A stretch of 64,000 bases of DNA from Gossypium raimondii (taxonomy: Eukaryota > Streptophyta > Magnoliopsida > Malvales > Malvaceae): NCBI RefSeq assembly GCF_025698545.1, contig NC_068577.1, positions 1,116,001-1,180,000 of the forward strand, written 5' to 3'. Below, one piece after another: positions 58,501-64,000 of this stretch. The notes beneath the pieces are model-generated. The model did not search any database. It was not told where the DNA came from and worked only from the letters and a program-made list of their open reading frames with translations. Position 1 is the stretch's first letter. Every line of letters begins with the position of its first letter. A program made the translations under genes and the position numbers.

Positions 58501-58824
58501 AATATAATCAGTAAAAAAAATTCTAATTTTATTTGAAGGAAATTAGGTTGACATGGTTAGCTAGCTTAACATTATCTGTTGATGTTCACAGCATTAAAAG
58601 AAGTAAATAGAAAAAAAAAGAAGTAGATCTCCGTAGTTTTTGGAGCTAATTTCAAATTTCTCAGTGTCGAAAGCACTATAATTGACGCTACAACTAAAAA
58701 TATGACGAAAATAAATAAATACAATTACTAGATCCAAAACATATAAAAGAACACAAAAATTATTCAGAAATGGATATGAGAGAGAGTTACAGTGAAAGGA
58801 GCGGAGAGCAGCGGAGGACTCCAT
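55532..58824 (-). CDS. BADC-type protein, copy B (9 exons), intact
   Basis: Duplicate of 44910-48217 with the same nine-exon structure; all exons were found open and splice sites kept, giving about 290 aa. Amino-acid differences seen include Gln-to-Lys in AVSKACC, PST-to-PGT, Lys-to-Asn in PSRNAT, VGAT-to-VAST in the linker start, and the last residue Gly-to-Asp. As in copy A the biotinylation motif is missing. With both copies open, gene dosage of this ACCase regulator may be doubled at this locus. Confidence 0.85.
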
Positions 58825-58964
58825 TGGAAGAGAAGAGACAGAGGGGGGAAATCGACAATGAAGGGAAGGGGCAAAATGGGGAAAAAGGAAATGAAATAGA
58901 GAGAGGGTTGGTTATCGAAGCGTTTGGTGGAAGAGTGTTAAATTAGACACACAAAGAGAGAGAG

Positions 58965-61300
58965 CGCTTCGAAATGTCCGCCGTTTTTCCTCAGTTTCTC
59001 CACCTTTTAAAACGACTGCACTCCTCTAACGTGCACCGTTGGGTTGTAACGAACTGGTCTATTTAACTTTGTTTTTATGAATTATGTGATAAATAAGTAT
59101 TTGCTTAAGTAATTAAGTGACATGGGTGTGTGTTTCAGGTTATGAGTTTAAGTATTTTGTTATTTTTGGTCTTATCCTTATCCTTGATTGCTTCACTTAA
59201 ATTTTATTTACGGTTAACTTATATCAGAATGAGTTTGTTGGTTTAAGTGTTAAGGTGTTAACTTGTCTTATTGTCCTAGTTCGAACTCCAGTGTGAGTGA
59301 AGGATGATAATTTTTACTTTCTGAGTTTGTGTATCGATGGTGTAGTAGAAATTCGGTGGAATTGAAAGTCTGTAGTAGTGGATGGGAGTTAGTGGGATTT
59401 GTTAGTTAGTGGGGAGTTGGGATTTTATTTGAGTTTTTTTTTTTTTAATTTTTATTCTTTTTCCCAAACTCTTCTTCTTCCTGACGTTTTTTTTAAATTC
59501 GTGTAATAGTGGATTTATTTTCGGGTGTGTTAATGTTGTGAACTCTTGTGGTAGGTGTTAATTAAGGGGATTAAAATTTGTCTTCTACCGTGTAGTTGTG
59601 GTTGGTCTGACGTATCCGTCTCGGTCAGTAGTTGAACTCTGGAAGGATTGTTTTCGGTTTATAAGGCTAATACTTTTGAGTATGCCGTTTGGGGTTTTGT
59701 TAATTCGGTGATTCAATATGTAGAATTGGTCGTTTGTATGATGTTTCTAGGTTCCAAAGGTCTCGTGGTGGTATTCGCGTCGAAAACGAACCAGGTGTGT
59801 AACGAGAAACTCGAAAAATGGTGATCGAAAAAACCCAAAAATTGGGTTTGTTGAGTCACACGGTCGTCTGTCTAACCGTATGGAAGGCCGTGTGCGATAC
59901 ACAGCTATGTGGAAGGCTGTGTGCAACATACGACCGTGTGACGGGTGTGTGTAACACGACATAGGCCATTTGGGCGTGTGGGTTAGACGGGCAAGGCCAT
60001 TCCGTGCGTGTGGGCCACACGAGCATGTAAGCCCAAATTTCATAATTTCTCCATAGGGTTGTACATATCATCCTGATCGACTGTGGTCATTTTGTGAGGT
60101 CGGTATGGACTTAGATAAGCCTTAAAACATGAAATTGGATAAACTGTTTGTATGGTATCTAGCATAAACAATACCTAAATGCATGTAATGTAATGCAAAT
60201 TGTATGACCTACTATGTATATGCGTCTATTATCTGTTATTCGAGCATGTTTGATATAATAATTCTAGTATCTGGGATCTGATAATTTTATTTTTTCTGGT
60301 ATGTTGTTGTATCTAACTATGGGGCGAGATATGTGATATGTGGAGGAAGTATTCTTTGAGGCGATAGCTCGCAAATATACTTGCAGCACAACTGCGATTA
60401 TTCTGAAAAGTGTTGTATGGACACTATGTGGTGTGTAAGGTTGGGTGGGTGTTTTATACCCCACGTGGTGTGTTAGGATGGTCAGAGTGGGTGTGTAGAG
60501 GATGATGGTAAGGCTATGCACATCTGTATTTGTTTGATTCTATTTAAAATCTGATTTTGTAAAAGGGATTTATGTTTGCGTCTGTTCTATCATGTGATTG
60601 AATCTAAAATTATGTTTCTGATGAGTTACACACTGAGTTTCAAAACTCACTCTCTGTTTGTTTCATCTGTTTAGGTAACCCTCAGACTTAGGAGGGTCGG
60701 TGTGACGAAAGCTCAGTGGTGACCACATTTTTGTATAAATTTCATGCTTTTAATATTAGTTTAAATTTTTCTGGGTTTTTTTAAAGAGTTTTGTAATTTT
60801 GAGACTCTTTGTACATTTGGGTTTAATTTTTGGATTTGGATTTGATTTGGGATTTCTGGCATAGCGTTCGACAAAACGATTTACGAAAACAAATATTTTA
60901 TGCAACCAAACATTTTTTGCGGAGACAAACTCGGTTTTCAAAATATATAAACGACTAAAAACTTTGGTTGCAAATTATCTATTTTATTAAAAGAGTAAAC
61001 AACCGACGGTTTCCTTTTATGAGTGTAACATGTTTTTTAAAATAAGTGGTCTATTAAAGTAAGAAAGAGGTACGGTGGTTTTAAAGAAAAGGACGAATTT
61101 TTAACTTTTCTTCGTAACATTTTCAGATTCGGCCATAACGTCTAGGCTGAGTTTGAGGTGTTACAGGGGTAATGCCTGCCTCCTACTTACATGGCACCCC
61201 TTAAAGTTTCGACAGATAAAATTGAATCAAATCAATAAAAAATAATATATATAATTAAATAAATTTACTGGGAACCAATATTTAAAAAGTAAATTAACCT
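58965..61300. repeat. Composite repeat R, copy 3
   Basis: Starts in the BADC copy B upstream region and ends at 'gaaccaatattt'. Closest to R copy 1 in layout but with an internal deletion near 59490. Includes the third solo-LTR-like fossil (minus-strand start TGTAACACC at about 61164) with its GC-rich palindromic stretch at about 59855-60030. Confidence 0.75.
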
Positions 61301-61400
61301 GTCATTGAGTCTTAGCTCGATTGACATGGGTTCGAGTGCGCTGAAGTGCATTATCTTCCTATTTATGGGTTGGGAAAGGGTTATACATAGTTTTAGGCAT
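61300..61400 (+). mobile_element. tRNA-derived SINE-like copy
   Basis: 'cttagctcgattgacatgg', 'ggttcgagtgcgctgaagtg', 'cattatcttcctatttatgg' match the minus-strand copy at 23545-23668, minus about 35 bp between the A- and B-box-like segments. Directly follows R copy 3. Confidence 0.6.
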
Positions 61401-61479
61401 TGTGTCAAGAAAGAGTAGAAATGATTAAAATCTATTTGTATCTTTGATAGTTTGTCTCCATGCATAAAGCACCAAAGCT

Positions 61480-62330
61480 AAAGTTTTGCTTTAGGGGTGA
61501 AATGTCTCGAGACAAAGCTTTCTAAGTCTTGAGATATGTTCATGATCTCTCGAGACATCATTTATATTGTCTTAAGACACCCTACTCTAACATTCATATT
61601 TTTACCTAGATGTGCTCGAGAAATCCCTTCTATGTCTCAAGACATAAACCTACATATTATTTTAAATATGCAAAATCAATATTCCCAACAGCTAGAAACT
61701 CTCAGAAATCAACGAAAGGATATAAGTATGGATCAAGGACACTCAAATGAAGACAAAAAGATATGCGTAGAACAAAAATCCAATCATTTCACCTTGTTAT
61801 TCTTATTTTCTCTTGTAAACACTTGTGGGTTCAATTCTTATTCATTAAGTGTAATTCTGTAATTGTGAGAGCTTTATCATCGTATATCTATATTCTAGAG
61901 GTACTTATTCATTCTTAATTGTTTTTCTCAAATTTGTGAGAGGTTATTCAAGGTTTTGGGTAAAAAAACTTTAAGAGGAAGTGACTCTATATTGCCTAAT
62001 TGAAAAGATAGTCTTGTAAAGGTTAAACATTGCCTTTTAAAAAATTCAAATTAGTGGAAAAATCCTATAAATGAAGCAACAATTAGAGGATTATGGAATT
62101 GCCATGGATCACATCCCCATAAAATGTGACAATACAAGTGTTATATGTTTGACCAAAAATCTAACCCAACACCCTTTTAAACCAAGAATATAGAAATTAG
62201 ACACCATTTTATTAGAAATCATGTGCAAAAGAGTGACATAGTTCCAAAACTTATAAATACTTTGCATAACACGACCAAAACTTTTATTCAGTTTAATTAG
62301 GTTGTACGTCTAAGGAGTTGTCATGCCTAT
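61480..62330 (+). mobile_element. Copia-type LTR retrotransposon fossil (LTR-like sequence and RNase H fragment)
   Basis: LTR-like part (about 61490-62060) with 'tctcgagacat' blocks, 'ctcttgtaaacacttgtg' and 'gaggttattcaaggttttgg', the last two related to 15000-15200. It is followed by a piece of Copia RNase H (about 62070-62240: DYGIAMDHIPIKCDNTSVIC, then a TKN...QHPFKPRI-like segment). Most of the element between is missing. Old, incomplete fossil. Confidence 0.65.
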
Positions 62331-62928
62331 GACGTGTAACGTTCTATGCAAAAATAAAAAGAGAATTTAAATTTAATAAAAGTAAAAATAAGATAAATTT
62401 GTATACAAGTTTTAAAATAAAACTAGATAATTTTGCAATCAATTTAGATGGTGATCAATTTATACTATAAAGCAAAAACATTTGGGTGAAAGTACCTTCA
62501 AGTTTTTCGGATTCGAGCAAATTAATCTCTATTTAGTCTCTATACTATTAAATAAATCGAATAAGACCAAATTGTTATAGATCTAATATTTATTGTTTAA
62601 AAATTTAAATATTTTTCCATTTGAACAAAAGATTTAAACCGTAAATGATGTTTTCTTTTAAATAGTAAATGTTAGCTTGAAATTTGGTAACTTGCAAAAA
62701 TATATTCATCTATAAATTTGGTATAATCAACTAAGAAGTAATACTTCATTATGATAGTTCAACTTAGAAACAAAATTTAAATCAATCGCTTAGTGATACT
62801 ACCCAAAGCACCAAAAACTTGTAATGAGAAAGAAAAAAAGTTAAAATCTTATATGCATGGGCATGACAAAAATCAATTACAAAAAAGATTTGATGTATAA
62901 AATTTCATGATAAAATAAAAATATATTT
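62331..62928. other. AT-rich spacer downstream of the TBL gene
   Basis: No coding feature. AT-rich with repeat-like 'attaatctctatttagtctc' sequence. Confidence 0.4.
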
Positions 62929-64000
62929 TCAAGGATAGAACAACTTGGAAAAGAGAAGTTCATTCCAAGTGTCTTGAAGGCCTGGCAAACACCAATGGAC
63001 GCAATCAGCATAGCTAACTGGGTTGGCTAGCTGCTCGGCCGTTAATGGACTCCACTGCTTCTTATAAATCGACGTGTGTGCGTCTTTACGATAGCTTGAG
63101 AGTTGAGTGATGTTGAGAAATGTGATGGGAAACTTGGATTTACTGAACTCTTCTGCAATCACATTCATTATGGTTTTCCTACTATTCGAATCCCAATAGT
63201 TTGAATCTTCAATTATAGTTGTTTGATTATAACAATTCTCTCCCGGTTCACCTCCCCATTCAATGCCCCTGCAAAAATGTGTAGAAAACAAATTGCTTAA
63301 ATAACTCTAAGCTCATCATCTTGTAAGCTTATGAAATTTGTACTCACTTTCCATGAGTAGGAGACATGCTAGTGAAAAACACTCTTGTCTTCTTGCGATC
63401 CATGTTTTTCCTCACCCATCTCAGCATGCTTCTCATTGCCATACGATAGGCATCCTCGGCCGACACTTCAATTATTTCTTTCTCCTCATCCTCAAAAGAC
63501 CCTTTCCTGTTGAAAACATGGATAAAGCATACTCCTTAGCCCCAATAAAATGAAAAATTGTTGCTTTAGTCTCTTAAAATTTACAAAACCTTAAGTTAAT
63601 ATATGATAAAATTATAGCTTATTCCTTTCCAAAGTGCTAGAATTTTGATTTAGTCCTTCTAAAAACCATAAAAATATAAGCCAATACGATAGCGAAATTA
63701 CGTTTTAACTCTCATAAAAATATATAACTTAATCTTTACTCCTCCCAAAAAAGTTTCTAACTTTGTCATGCGCAAAATGTGTGTGAATTACATAAAAAAC
63801 AAAAAGAATGCTGAAAATTCAATGCAGAGGCAATACAAGATTTTTATGTCCAAGCCAGTCATCCACCATAAATAGGTGTTGAAAACCAAAATATCAACAC
63901 CCTTCCAATGCTTGCCATGCTTATTTATCGAGCCTCTCCTCACGATCCGATCCGATACCCGGTGGACTACGGCATTATCCGAGTTTGATTCGAGAAGAAA
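62929..64000 (-). CDS. TRICHOME BIREFRINGENCE-LIKE (DUF231) polysaccharide O-acetyltransferase, 3' part
   Basis: Partial: the window ends inside the gene. Three exons seen: 63837 to the edge, 63348-63506 and 62929-63268, all phases joining (donors ATCTT|GTATTG and GGAAA|GTGAGT). Encodes the conserved second half of a TBL protein: [72 protein letters not shown] and the catalytic DCVH in [18 protein letters not shown], ending KLFYP. TBLs are Golgi type II membrane proteins that O-acetylate xylan, mannan or pectin; the sequence resembles the xylan-acting TBL28-35 group. The GDS motif and membrane anchor lie beyond the edge. No defect seen. Confidence 0.9.

Larger units (their letters stand above)
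53262..59040. repeat. Segmental duplication, copy B
   Basis: Partner of about 42640-48430, offset about 10.62 kb. Contains the broken ALP1-like copy and an intact BADC-like copy. Confidence 0.9.

Overview
The window is nuclear DNA of a dicot plant. Gene content, GT-AG introns, AT-rich spacers and the repeat families (iterated CACACGGCCGTGTG repeats, long-TIR MITEs, SINE-like copies) fit cotton (Gossypium, Malvaceae). The genus is inferred from familiarity, not from a search. The six-frame view hides most genes because they are spliced, so exon chains were rebuilt by reading splice sites by eye; boundaries should be right within a base or two but are unconfirmed.

Layout. (1) 0.6-6.6 kb: MUS81 endonuclease, minus strand, 15 exons, with MITE copies in two introns. 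(2) 7.7-9.8 kb: ABA2-type xanthoxin dehydrogenase, minus, two exons. (3) 9.8-17 kb: gene-poor; a 97-bp triplet repeat, a plant LINE split by about 2.4 kb of LTR-element fossils, and a further LTR-like stretch. (4) 17.5-20.4 kb: an ERD15-like PAM2 gene and a small HMA metal-binding gene, convergent, bracketed by two copies of one long-TIR MITE. (5) 22.4-23.0 kb: a wound-induced-protein-1-like gene whose frame has no upstream ATG. (6) 27-40 kb: a scrambled tandem cluster of five Agenet-domain copies (two intact), two intact and one broken defensin-like cysteine-rich peptide genes, a broken RBR ubiquitin ligase, one intact and one broken B3/DUF313 gene, a plastid atpB-atpE insertion and a Harbinger-type MITE with its empty site still visible in a paralogous stretch. 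(7) 42.6-61.3 kb: a recent segmental duplication of an ALP1-like (domesticated Harbinger) gene plus a BADC-type biotinyl-like gene, with three copies of an LTR-bearing repeat; ALP1 copy 2 is frameshifted, both BADC copies read open. (8) 61.3-64 kb: a SINE, a Copia fossil, and the 3' part of a TRICHOME BIREFRINGENCE-LIKE gene cut by the window edge.

The single-copy genes are unrelated housekeeping, hormone and stress functions with no operon-like logic. The part that stands out is the 27-40 kb cluster, where convergent Agenet/defensin-like pairs were duplicated and decayed reciprocally: no unit keeps both members intact.
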